Assembly: GCA_964016885.1 (NCBI GenBank)
Contig: OZ024741.1
Span: 35,366,265-35,430,264, forward strand
DNA from: Eledone cirrhosa
Taxonomy: Eukaryota > Mollusca > Cephalopoda > Octopoda > Eledonidae
Direction: 5' to 3'
DNA length: 64,000 nucleotides
Part shown: positions 13,861 through 28,653 of the stretch, in pieces
Layout of the letters: every line of letters begins with the position of its first letter
Position numbering within the stretch: position 1 is the stretch's first letter
Made by a program: the position numbers and the translations under genes
Notes under the pieces: generated by a model
The model's input: the letters and a program-made list of their open reading frames with translations, nothing else
Database searches by the model: none
What the model was told of the DNA's origin: nothing

Positions 13861-16800
13861 AATCTGTTATGACCAGACTATCAATGTCATCTGTTCTATG
13901 ACAGGACTCTGATATCACCGTAGTATCAATGTCAACTTTTCTAAGTCACGACTTTGTTATGACCAAAGTATGAATATCATCTGTTCTAAGACATGACACT
14001 GTTATGACCAATCGCTCAATGTCATCTGTTTTAAGACACGACTCGGTTATGACCATAGTTTCAGTCAAGAGTTCTAAGACATCAATCTGTTATGACCATA
14101 GTATCAATGTCAATTGTTCTAAGACACGACTCTGTTATGACCATAACATGAATGAAAACTGTTCTAATACATGACTCTGTTATGAACATAGTATCAACGT
14201 CAACTGTTCTAAGACACGACTCTGTTATGACCATAGTATCAATGTCAACTGTTCTATGACAGGACTCTGTCTTGACCATAGTATCAATGTCATCTGTTCT
14301 AAGACACCATTCTGTTATGACCATAATATCAATGTCAACTGTTCTGAGACATGACTCTGTTATGACAATAGTATCAATGTCAACTGTTTTCAGGCATGAC
14401 TCTGTTATGACCATTGTATCAATGTCAACTGCTCTAAGACACGACTCTGTTATGACCATAGTATCAACGTCAATTGTTCTACAACACAATTCTGTTATGA
14501 CCATAATATCAATCAACTGTTCTAAGACACGGCTCTGTTATTATCATAGAATCAAAATCATATGTTCTATGACAAGGTTCTGATATGACCATAGTATCAA
14601 TGTCAACTCTTGTAAGACACGGCTCTGTTATGACCATAGTATCAATGTCATCTGTTCTAAGACACGACTCTGTTATGACCAGACTATCAATGTGATCTGT
14701 TCTAAGACACGACTCTGTTATGACTAGACTATCAATGTTGACTATTCTAAGACATGACTCTGTTATGACCATAGTATCAATGTTAACTGTTCTAAGACAA
14801 GACTCTGTTATGACCAGAGTATCAATGTCATCTGTTCTATGACTGGATTCTGTTACGACCATAGTATCAATGTCAACTGTTCTATGACAAGACTCTGTTA
14901 TGACCATAGTATCAATGTCAACTGTTCTATGACACGACTCTATTATGACCATAGTAGCAATTTCATCTGTTCTAAGACAGGACTCTTTTATGACCATAGT
15001 ATCAATGTCAACTGTTCTAAGACACAACTCTGTTATGACCATAGTATCAATGTCAACTGTTCTATGACACGACTCTGTTATGACCATAGTATCAATGTCA
15101 ACTGTTCTGACACGACTCTATTATGACCATAGTAGCAATCTCATCTGTTCTAAGACAGGACTCTGTTATGACCATAGTATCAATGTCAACTTTTCTAAGA
15201 CACAACTCTGTTATGACCATAGTATCAATGTCAACTGTTCTAAAACACGACTCTGTTATAACCAGACTATCAATGTCAACTGTTCCATGACACAACCCTG
15301 TTATGACCAGACTATCAATGTCATCTGTTCTATAACAAGACTCTGTTATAACTACAGAATCAATGTCAACTGTTCTATGACAGGACTCTGTTATGACCAT
15401 AGTATCAATGTCATCTGTTCTAAGACACGACTCTGTTATGACTATAACATCAATGTCAACTGTTCTGAGACATGACTCTGTTATGACGATAGTATCAATG
15501 TCAACTGTTCTATGACAGGACTCTTTCTTGACCATAGTATCAATGTCATCTGTTCTAAGACACGATTCTGTTATGACCATAGATTCAATGTCATCTGTTC
15601 TAAGACACGACTCTGTTATGACCAGACTATCAATGTGATCTGTTCTAAGACACGACTCTGTTATGACCAGACTATCAATGTTGACTATTCTAAGACATGA
15701 CTCTGTTATGACCATAGTATCAATGTCAACTGTTCTAAGACAAGACTCTCTTATGACCAGAGTGTCAATGTCACCTGTTCTATGACAGGACTCTGATATC
15801 ACCGTAGTATCAATGTCAACTTTTCTAAGTCACGACTTTGTTATGACCATAGTATCAACGCCAACTGTTCTAAGACAAGACTCTGTTATAACCATAGAAT
15901 TAATATCAACTGTTCTAAAACACGACCCTGTCATGACCATAGCACCAATGTCAACTGTTCTCAGACACGACTCTGTTATGAACATAGAATCAATGTCAAC
16001 TGTTCTAAGATACGACTCTGTTATGACCATTGCATCAATGTCAACTGTTCTAAGACACGACTCTTTTATGACCATAGTATCAATGTCATCTGTTCTATGA
16101 CAGGACTCTATTATGACCAGACTCTCAATGTCATCTGTTTTAAAACACGACTCTGTTATGACCATAGTTTCAGTCAAGTGTTCTAAGACATGAATCTGTT
16201 ATGACCATAGTATCAATGTCAATTGTTCTAAGACACGACTCTGTTATGACCATAATATGAATGACAACTGTTCTAAGACATGACTCTGTTATGACCATAG
16301 TATCAATGTCATCTGTTCTAAGACACAACTCTGTTATGACCATAGTTTCAATGTAATCTGTTCTAAGACATGACTCTGTTATAACCAGACTCTCATTGTC
16401 ATCTATTCTAAGACGCGACTCTGTTATGACCATAGTATCAATGTCAACTGTTCTAAGACACGCCTCTGTTAAGAATATAGTATCAATGTCAACTGTTCTA
16501 AGACACGACTCTGTTATGAACATAGTATCAATGTCAACTGTTGTAAGACAAGACTCTGTTATGACCATAATATCAATGTCATCTGCTCAAAGACAGGACC
16601 CTATTATGACCAAAGTATGAATATCATCTGTTCTAAGACATGACACTGTTATGACCAATCGCTCAATGTCATCTGTTTTAAGACACGACTCGGTTATGAC
16701 CATAGTTTCAGTCAAGAGTTCTAAGACATGAATCTGTTATGACCATAGTATCAATGTCAATTGTTCTAAGACACGACTCTGTTATGACCATAACATGAAT

Positions 16801-19800
16801 GAAAACTGTTCTAATACATGACTCTGTTATGAACATAGTATCAATATCAACTGTTCTAAGACACGACTCTGTTATCACCATAATTCCAATTACAATTGTT
16901 CTAAGACATGACTCTGTTATGACCATAGTATCAATGCCAACTGTTCTAAGACAAGACTCTGTTATAACCATAGAATTAATATCAACTGTTCTAAAGCACG
17001 ACTCTTACTTGACCATAGTATCAATGTCATCTGTTCTAAGACACGACTCTGTTATGACTATAATATCAATGTCAACTGTTCTGAGACATGACTCTGTTAT
17101 GACCAGACTATCAATGTCAACTGTTCTATGACACAACCCTGTTATGACCAGACTATCAATGTCATCTGTTCTATGACAAGACTCTGTTATAACCATAGAA
17201 ACAATGTCAACTGTTCTATGACAGGACTCTGTTATGACCACAGTATCAATGTCATCTGTTCTAAGACACGACTCTGTTATGACCAGACTATCAATGTTGA
17301 CTATTCTAAGACAAGATTCTCTTATGATGAGAGTGTCAATGTCATCTGTTCTATGACAGGCTCTGTTATGACCCGACTATCGATGTCACCTGTTTTAAAA
17401 CACGACTCTGTTATGACCATAGTTTCAGTCAAGTGTTCTAAGACATGAGTCTGTTATACCATAGTATCAATGTCAATTGTTCTAAGACACGACTCTGTTA
17501 TGACCATAATATGAATGACAACTGTTCTAAGCCATGACTCTGTTATGACCATAGTATCAATGTCATCTGCTCTAAGACACGACTCTGTTATGACCATAAT
17601 TCCAATGACAACTGTTCTAAGACACGACTCTCTTGTGACCATAGTATCAATGTCAACTGTTCTAAGACACGAATCTGTTATGACCATAATTCCAATGACA
17701 ACTGTTCTAAGACAGGACTCTTTCTTGACCATAGTATCAATGTCATCTGTTCTAAGACACGATTCTGTTATGACCATACTATCAATGTCATCTGTTTTAA
17801 GACACGACTCTGTTATGACTATAATATTCATGTCAACTGTTCTGAGACATGACTCTGTTATGACCAGACTATCAATGTCAACTGTTCTATGACACAACCC
17901 TGTTATGACCAGACTATCAATGTCATCTGTTCTATGACAAGACTCTGTTATAACCATAGAAACAATGTCAACTGTTCTATGACAGGACTCTGTTATGACC
18001 ATAGTATCAATGTCATCTGTTCTATGACACAACTCTGTTATGACCATAGATTCAATGTCATCTGTTCTAAGACATGACTCTGTTATGACCAGACTCTCAT
18101 TGTCATCTGTTCGAAGACGCGACTCTGTTATGACCATAGTATCAATGTCAACTGTTCTAAGACACGACTCTGTTAAGAATATAGTATCAATGTCAACTGT
18201 TCTAAGACAAGACTCTGTTATTAACATAGTATCAATGTCAACTGTTCTAAGACAAGACTCTGTTATGACCATAATATCAATGTCATCTGTTCTATGACAG
18301 GACTCTGTTATGACCATAATATCAATGTCATTTGCTCTAAGACAGGACCCTATTATGATCAAAGTATGAATATCATCTGTTCTAAGACATGACACTGTTA
18401 TGACCAATCGCTCAATGTCATCTGTTTTAAGACACGACTCGGTTATGACCATAGTTTCAGTCAAGTGTTCTAAGACACGACTCTGTTATGACCAGACTAT
18501 CAATGTAAATTGTTCTATGACACAACCCTGTTATGACCAGACTATCAATGTCATCTGTTCTATGACACAACCCTGTTATGACCAGACTATCAATGTCATC
18601 TGTTCTATGACAAGCGTCTGTTATAACCATAGAATCAATGTCAACTGTTCTATGACAGGACTCTGTTATGAGCATAGTATCAATGTCATCTGTTCTAAGA
18701 CACGATTCTGTTATGACCAGACTATCAATGTGATCTGTTCTAAGACACGACTCTGTTCTATGACACAACCCTGTTATGACCAGACTATCAATGTCATCTG
18801 TTCTATGACAAGCCTCTGTTATAACCATACAATCAATGTCAACTGTTCTAAGACACAACCCTATTATGACCAGACTATCAATGTCATCTGTTCTATGACA
18901 CGACTCTGTTATGACCAGAGTATCAATGTTGACTATTCTAGGAAATGACTCTTTTATGACCATAGTATCAATGTCAACTGTTCTAAGACAAGACTCTGTT
19001 ATGAACAGAGTATCAATGTCATCTGTTCTATGACAGGACTCTGTTATGACCAGACTATCAATGTCATCTGTTCTATGTCAGGACTCTGATATCACCGTAG
19101 TATCAATGTCAACTTTTCTAAGTCACGACTTTGTTATGACCATAGTATTAATGTCAACTGATCTAAGACACGACTCTGTCATGACCATAGCATCAATGTC
19201 AACTGGTCTAAGACACGAGTCTGTTATGACCTTAGTATCAATGCCATCTTTTCTATGACAGGACTCTGTTATGACCATAGTATCAATGTCAACTGTTCTA
19301 TGACAGGACTCTGTTATAAACATAGTATCAATGTCATCTGTTCTAAGACATGACTCGTTATGACCATAGTTTCAATGTCATCTGTTCTAAGACATAACTC
19401 TGTTATGACCAGACTCTCATTGTTATCTGTTCTAAGACGCGACTCTGTTATGACCATAGTATCAATGTCAACTGTTCTAAGACACGCCTCTGTTAAGAAT
19501 ATAGTATCAATGTCAACTCTTCTAAGACACGACTCTGTTATGAACATAGTATCAATGTCAACTGTTCTAAGACAAGACTCTGTTATGACAATAATATCAA
19601 TGTCATCTGTTCCATGACAGGACTCTGTTATGACCATAATATCAATGTCATCTGCTCAAAGACAGGACCCTATTATGACCAAAGTATGAATATCATCTGT
19701 TCTAAGACATGTCACTGTTATGACCAATCGCTCAATGTCATCTGTTTTAAGACACGACTCGGTTATGACCATAGTTTCAGTCAAGAGTTCTAAGACATGA

Positions 19801-21235
19801 ATCTGTTATGACCATAGTATCAATGTCAATTGTTCTAAGACACGACTCTCTTATGACCATAACATGAATGAAAACTGTTCTAATACATGACTCTGTTATG
19901 AACATAGTATCAATGTCAACTGTTCTAAGACACGACTCTGTTATGACCATAGTATCAATGTCAACTGTTCTATGACAGGACTCTGTCTTGACCATAGTAT
20001 CAATGTCATCTGTTCTAAGACACGATTCTGTTATGAGCATAGTATCAATGTCATCTGTTCTAAGACACCATTCTGTTATGAGCATAGTATCAATGTCATC
20101 TGTTCTAAGACACGACTCTGTTATGACCATAATATCAATGTCAACTGTTCTGAGACATGACTCTGTTATGACCATAGTATCAATGTCAACTGTTTTCAGG
20201 CATGACTCTGTCATGACCATAGTATCAATGTCAACTGCTCTAAGACACGACTCTGTTATGACCATAGTATCAACGTCAATTGTTCTACAACACAATTCTG
20301 TTATGACCATAATATCAATCAACTGTTCTAAGACACGGCTCTGTTATTATCATAGTATCAAAATCATATGTTCTATGACAAGGCTCTGATATAACCATAG
20401 TATCAATGTCAACTCTTGTAAGACACGGCTCTGTTATGACCATAGTATCAATGTCATCTGTTCTAAGACACGACTCTGTTATGACCAGACTATCAATGTG
20501 ATCTGTTCTAAGACACGAATCTGTTATGACCATAATTCCAATGACAACTGTTCTAAGACATGACTCTGTTATGACCATAGTATCAATGCCAACTGTTCTA
20601 AGACAAGACTCTGTTATAACCATAGAATTAATATCAACTGTTCTAAAGCACGACTCTTACTTGACCAGACTATCAATGTCAACTGTTCTATGACAGGACT
20701 CTGTTATGACCATAGTATCAATGTCATCTGTTCTAAGACATGACTCTGTTATGACCAGACTATCAATGTTGACTATCCTAAGACAAGATTCTCTTATGAT
20801 CAGAGTGTCAATGTCATCTGTTCTATGACAGGCTCTGTTATGACCAGACTATCAATGTCACCTGTTTTAAAACACGACTCTGTTATGACCATAGTTTCAG
20901 TCAAGTATTCTAAGACATGAATCTGTTATGACCATAGTATCAATGTCAATTGTTCTAAGACACGACTCTGTTATGACCATAATATGAATGACAACTGTTC
21001 TAAGACATGACTCTGTTATGACCATAGTATCAATGTCATCTGCTCTAAGACACGACTCTGTTATGACCATAATTCCAATGACAACTGTTCTAAGACACGA
21101 CTCTCTTGTGACCATAGTATCAATGTCAACTGTTCTAAGACACGAATCTGTTATGACCATAATTCCAATGACAACTGTTCTAAGACAGGACTCTTTCTTG
21201 ACCATAGTATCAATGTCATCTGTTCTAAGACACGA
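13860..21235. repeat. 7.4-kb higher-order repeat, copy 1
   Basis: First of three tandem blocks of about 164 units. It lacks one 45-bp unit near 14.3 kb relative to copies 2 and 3, so the offset to copy 2 is 7373 bp before that point and 7418 bp after it. From about 14.5 kb on the match to copy 2 looks essentially perfect by eye. The left boundary is where similarity to the 1.45-kb block stops, near 13855. Confidence 0.85.
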
Positions 21236-24200
21236 ATCTGTTATGACCAGACTATCAATGTCATCTGTTCTATGACAGGACTCTGATATCACCGTAGTAT
21301 CAATGTCAACTTTTCTAAGTCACGACTTTGTTATGACCAAAGTATGAATATCATCTGTTCTAAGACATGACACTGTTATGACCAATCGCTCAATGTCATC
21401 TGTTTTAAGACACGACTCGTTATGACCATAGTTTCAGTCAAGAGTTCTAAGACATCAATCTGTTATGACCATAGTATCAATGTCAATTGTTCTAAGACAC
21501 GACTCTGTTATGACCATAACATGAATGAAAACTGTTCTAATACATGACTCTGTTATGAACATAGTATCAACGTCAACTGTTCTAAGACACGACTCTGTTA
21601 TGACCATAGTATCAATGTCAACTGTTCTATGACAGGACTCTGTCTTGACCATAGTATCAATGTCATCTGTTCTAAGACACGATTCTGTTATGAGCATAGT
21701 ATCAATGTCATCTGTTCTAAGACACCATTCTGTTATGACCATAATATCAATGTCAACTGTTCTGAGACATGACTCTGTTATGACAATAGTATCAATGTCA
21801 ACTGTTTTCAGGCATGACTCTGTTATGACCATAGTATCAATGTCAACTGCTCTAAGACACGACTCTGTTATGACCATAGTATCAACGTCAATTGTTCTAC
21901 AACACAATTCTGTTATGACCATAATATCAATCAACTGTTCTAAGACACGGCTCTGTTATTATCATAGAATCAAAATCATATGTTCTATGACAAGGTTCTG
22001 ATATGACCATAGTATCAATGTCAACTCTTGTAAGACACGGCTCTGTTATGACCATAGTATCAATGTCATCTGTTCTAAGACACGACTCTGTTATGACCAG
22101 ACTATCAATGTGATCTGTTCTAAGACACGACTCTGTTATGACTAGACTATCAATGTTGACTATTCTAAGACATGACTCTGTTATGACCATAGTATCAATG
22201 TTAACTGTTCTAAGACAAGACTCTGTTATGACCAGAGTATCAATGTCATCTGTTCTATGACTGGATTCTGTTACGACCATAGTATCAATGTCAACTGTTC
22301 TATGACAAGACTCTGTTATGACCATAGTATCAATGTCAACTGTTCTATGACACGACTCTATTATGACCATAGTAGCAATTTCATCTGTTCTAAGACAGGA
22401 CTCTTTTATGACCATAGTATCAATGTCAACTGTTCTAAGACACAACTCTGTTATGACCATAGTATCAATGTCAACTGTTCTATGACACGACTCTGTTATG
22501 ACCATAGTATCAATGTCAACTGTTCTGACACGACTCTATTATGACCATAGTAGCAATCTCATCTGTTCTAAGACAGGACTCTGTTATGACCATAGTATCA
22601 ATGTCAACTTTTCTAAGACACAACTCTGTTATGACCATAGTATCAATGTCAACTGTTCTAAAACACGACTCTGTTATAACCAGACTATCAATGTCAACTG
22701 TTCCATGACACAACCCTGTTATGACCAGACTATCAATGTCATCTGTTCTATAACAAGACTCTGTTATAACTACAGAATCAATGTCAACTGTTCTATGACA
22801 GGACTCTGTTATGACCATAGTATCAATGTCATCTGTTCTAAGACACGACTCTGTTATGACTATAACATCAATGTCAACTGTTCTGAGACATGACTCTGTT
22901 ATGACGATAGTATCAATGTCAACTGTTCTATGACAGGACTCTTTCTTGACCATAGTATCAATGTCATCTGTTCTAAGACACGATTCTGTTATGACCATAG
23001 ATTCAATGTCATCTGTTCTAAGACACGACTCTGTTATGACCAGACTATCAATGTGATCTGTTCTAAGACACGACTCTGTTATGACCAGACTATCAATGTT
23101 GACTATTCTAAGACATGACTCTGTTATGACCATAGTATCAATGTCAACTGTTCTAAGACAAGACTCTCTTATGACCAGAGTGTCAATGTCACCTGTTCTA
23201 TGACAGGACTCTGATATCACCGTAGTATCAATGTCAACTTTTCTAAGTCACGACTTTGTTATGACCATAGTATCAACGCCAACTGTTCTAAGACAAGACT
23301 CTGTTATAACCATAGAATTAATATCAACTGTTCTAAAACACGACCCTGTCATGACCATAGCACCAATGTCAACTGTTCTCAGACACGACTCTGTTATGAA
23401 CATAGAATCAATGTCAACTGTTCTAAGATACGACTCTGTTATGACCATTGCATCAATGTCAACTGTTCTAAGACACGACTCTTTTATGACCATAGTATCA
23501 ATGTCATCTGTTCTATGACAGGACTCTATTATGACCAGACTCTCAATGTCATCTGTTTTAAAACACGACTCTGTTATGACCATAGTTTCAGTCAAGTGTT
23601 CTAAGACATGAATCTGTTATGACCATAGTATCAATGTCAATTGTTCTAAGACACGACTCTGTTATGACCATAATATGAATGACAACTGTTCTAAGACATG
23701 ACTCTGTTATGACCATAGTATCAATGTCATCTGTTCTAAGACACAACTCTGTTATGACCATAGTTTCAATGTAATCTGTTCTAAGACATGACTCTGTTAT
23801 AACCAGACTCTCATTGTCATCTATTCTAAGACGCGACTCTGTTATGACCATAGTATCAATGTCAACTGTTCTAAGACACGCCTCTGTTAAGAATATAGTA
23901 TCAATGTCAACTGTTCTAAGACACGACTCTGTTATGAACATAGTATCAATGTCAACTGTTGTAAGACAAGACTCTGTTATGACCATAATATCAATGTCAT
24001 CTGCTCAAAGACAGGACCCTATTATGACCAAAGTATGAATATCATCTGTTCTAAGACATGACACTGTTATGACCAATCGCTCAATGTCATCTGTTTTAAG
24101 ACACGACTCGGTTATGACCATAGTTTCAGTCAAGAGTTCTAAGACATGAATCTGTTATGACCATAGTATCAATGTCAATTGTTCTAAGACACGACTCTGT

Positions 24201-27200
24201 TATGACCATAACATGAATGAAAACTGTTCTAATACATGACTCTGTTATGAACATAGTATCAATATCAACTGTTCTAAGACACGACTCTGTTATCACCATA
24301 ATTCCAATTACAATTGTTCTAAGACATGACTCTGTTATGACCATAGTATCAATGCCAACTGTTCTAAGACAAGACTCTGTTATAACCATAGAATTAATAT
24401 CAACTGTTCTAAAGCACGACTCTTACTTGACCATAGTATCAATGTCATCTGTTCTAAGACACGACTCTGTTATGACTATAATATCAATGTCAACTGTTCT
24501 GAGACATGACTCTGTTATGACCAGACTATCAATGTCAACTGTTCTATGACACAACCCTGTTATGACCAGACTATCAATGTCATCTGTTCTATGACAAGAC
24601 TCTGTTATAACCATAGAAACAATGTCAACTGTTCTATGACAGGACTCTGTTATGACCACAGTATCAATGTCATCTGTTCTAAGACACGACTCTGTTATGA
24701 CCAGACTATCAATGTTGACTATTCTAAGACAAGATTCTCTTATGATGAGAGTGTCAATGTCATCTGTTCTATGACAGGCTCTGTTATGACCCGACTATCG
24801 ATGTCACCTGTTTTAAAACACGACTCTGTTATGACCATAGTTTCAGTCAAGTGTTCTAAGACATGAGTCTGTTATACCATAGTATCAATGTCAATTGTTC
24901 TAAGACACGACTCTGTTATGACCATAATATGAATGACAACTGTTCTAAGCCATGACTCTGTTATGACCATAGTATCAATGTCATCTGCTCTAAGACACGA
25001 CTCTGTTATGACCATAATTCCAATGACAACTGTTCTAAGACACGACTCTCTTGTGACCATAGTATCAATGTCAACTGTTCTAAGACACGAATCTGTTATG
25101 ACCATAATTCCAATGACAACTGTTCTAAGACAGGACTCTTTCTTGACCATAGTATCAATGTCATCTGTTCTAAGACACGATTCTGTTATGACCATACTAT
25201 CAATGTCATCTGTTTTAAGACACGACTCTGTTATGACTATAATATTCATGTCAACTGTTCTGAGACATGACTCTGTTATGACCAGACTATCAATGTCAAC
25301 TGTTCTATGACACAACCCTGTTATGACCAGACTATCAATGTCATCTGTTCTATGACAAGACTCTGTTATAACCATAGAAACAATGTCAACTGTTCTATGA
25401 CAGGACTCTGTTATGACCATAGTATCAATGTCATCTGTTCTATGACACAACTCTGTTATGACCATAGATTCAATGTCATCTGTTCTAAGACATGACTCTG
25501 TTATGACCAGACTCTCATTGTCATCTGTTCGAAGACGCGACTCTGTTATGACCATAGTATCAATGTCAACTGTTCTAAGACACGACTCTGTTAAGAATAT
25601 AGTATCAATGTCAACTGTTCTAAGACAAGACTCTGTTATTAACATAGTATCAATGTCAACTGTTCTAAGACAAGACTCTGTTATGACCATAATATCAATG
25701 TCATCTGTTCTATGACAGGACTCTGTTATGACCATAATATCAATGTCATTTGCTCTAAGACAGGACCCTATTATGATCAAAGTATGAATATCATCTGTTC
25801 TAAGACATGACACTGTTATGACCAATCGCTCAATGTCATCTGTTTTAAGACACGACTCGGTTATGACCATAGTTTCAGTCAAGTGTTCTAAGACACGACT
25901 CTGTTATGACCAGACTATCAATGTAAATTGTTCTATGACACAACCCTGTTATGACCAGACTATCAATGTCATCTGTTCTATGACACAACCCTGTTATGAC
26001 CAGACTATCAATGTCATCTGTTCTATGACAAGCGTCTGTTATAACCATAGAATCAATGTCAACTGTTCTATGACAGGACTCTGTTATGAGCATAGTATCA
26101 ATGTCATCTGTTCTAAGACACGATTCTGTTATGACCAGACTATCAATGTGATCTGTTCTAAGACACGACTCTGTTCTATGACACAACCCTGTTATGACCA
26201 GACTATCAATGTCATCTGTTCTATGACAAGCCTCTGTTATAACCATACAATCAATGTCAACTGTTCTAAGACACAACCCTATTATGACCAGACTATCAAT
26301 GTCATCTGTTCTATGACACGACTCTGTTATGACCAGAGTATCAATGTTGACTATTCTAGGAAATGACTCTTTTATGACCATAGTATCAATGTCAACTGTT
26401 CTAAGACAAGACTCTGTTATGAACAGAGTATCAATGTCATCTGTTCTATGACAGGACTCTGTTATGACCAGACTATCAATGTCATCTGTTCTATGTCAGG
26501 ACTCTGATATCACCGTAGTATCAATGTCAACTTTTCTAAGTCACGACTTTGTTATGACCATAGTATTAATGTCAACTGATCTAAGACACGACTCTGTCAT
26601 GACCATAGCATCAATGTCAACTGGTCTAAGACACGAGTCTGTTATGACCTTAGTATCAATGCCATCTTTTCTATGACAGGACTCTGTTATGACCATAGTA
26701 TCAATGTCAACTGTTCTATGACAGGACTCTGTTATAAACATAGTATCAATGTCATCTGTTCTAAGACATGACTCGTTATGACCATAGTTTCAATGTCATC
26801 TGTTCTAAGACATAACTCTGTTATGACCAGACTCTCATTGTTATCTGTTCTAAGACGCGACTCTGTTATGACCATAGTATCAATGTCAACTGTTCTAAGA
26901 CACGCCTCTGTTAAGAATATAGTATCAATGTCAACTCTTCTAAGACACGACTCTGTTATGAACATAGTATCAATGTCAACTGTTCTAAGACAAGACTCTG
27001 TTATGACAATAATATCAATGTCATCTGTTCCATGACAGGACTCTGTTATGACCATAATATCAATGTCATCTGCTCAAAGACAGGACCCTATTATGACCAA
27101 AGTATGAATATCATCTGTTCTAAGACATGTCACTGTTATGACCAATCGCTCAATGTCATCTGTTTTAAGACACGACTCGGTTATGACCATAGTTTCAGTC

Positions 27201-28653
27201 AAGAGTTCTAAGACATGAATCTGTTATGACCATAGTATCAATGTCAATTGTTCTAAGACACGACTCTCTTATGACCATAACATGAATGAAAACTGTTCTA
27301 ATACATGACTCTGTTATGAACATAGTATCAATGTCAACTGTTCTAAGACACGACTCTGTTATGACCATAGTATCAATGTCAACTGTTCTATGACAGGACT
27401 CTGTCTTGACCATAGTATCAATGTCATCTGTTCTAAGACACGATTCTGTTATGAGCATAGTATCAATGTCATCTGTTCTAAGACACCATTCTGTTATGAG
27501 CATAGTATCAATGTCATCTGTTCTAAGACACGACTCTGTTATGACCATAATATCAATGTCAACTGTTCTGAGACATGACTCTGTTATGACCATAGTATCA
27601 ATGTCAACTGTTTTCAGGCATGACTCTGTCATGACCATAGTATCAATGTCAACTGCTCTAAGACACGACTCTGTTATGACCATAGTATCAACGTCAATTG
27701 TTCTACAACACAATTCTGTTATGACCATAATATCAATCAACTGTTCTAAGACACGGCTCTGTTATTATCATAGTATCAAAATCATATGTTCTATGACAAG
27801 GCTCTGATATAACCATAGTATCAATGTCAACTCTTGTAAGACACGGCTCTGTTATGACCATAGTATCAATGTCATCTGTTCTAAGACACGACTCTGTTAT
27901 GACCAGACTATCAATGTGATCTGTTCTAAGACACGAATCTGTTATGACCATAATTCCAATGACAACTGTTCTAAGACATGACTCTGTTATGACCATAGTA
28001 TCAATGCCAACTGTTCTAAGACAAGACTCTGTTATAACCATAGAATTAATATCAACTGTTCTAAAGCACGACTCTTACTTGACCAGACTATCAATGTCAA
28101 CTGTTCTATGACAGGACTCTGTTATGACCATAGTATCAATGTCATCTGTTCTAAGACATGACTCTGTTATGACCAGACTATCAATGTTGACTATCCTAAG
28201 ACAAGATTCTCTTATGATCAGAGTGTCAATGTCATCTGTTCTATGACAGGCTCTGTTATGACCAGACTATCAATGTCACCTGTTTTAAAACACGACTCTG
28301 TTATGACCATAGTTTCAGTCAAGTATTCTAAGACATGAATCTGTTATGACCATAGTATCAATGTCAATTGTTCTAAGACACGACTCTGTTATGACCATAA
28401 TATGAATGACAACTGTTCTAAGACATGACTCTGTTATGACCATAGTATCAATGTCATCTGCTCTAAGACACGACTCTGTTATGACCATAATTCCAATGAC
28501 AACTGTTCTAAGACACGACTCTCTTGTGACCATAGTATCAATGTCAACTGTTCTAAGACACGAATCTGTTATGACCATAATTCCAATGACAACTGTTCTA
28601 AGACAGGACTCTTTCTTGACCATAGTATCAATGTCATCTGTTCTAAGACACGA
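21235..28653. repeat. 7.4-kb higher-order repeat, copy 2
   Basis: Middle block, 7418 bp. The series of open frames and their stops repeats those of copies 1 and 3 at a constant 7418-bp offset (for example starts at 22498/29916, 24546/31964 and 25818/33236). I found only a few single-base differences from copy 3. Confidence 0.88.
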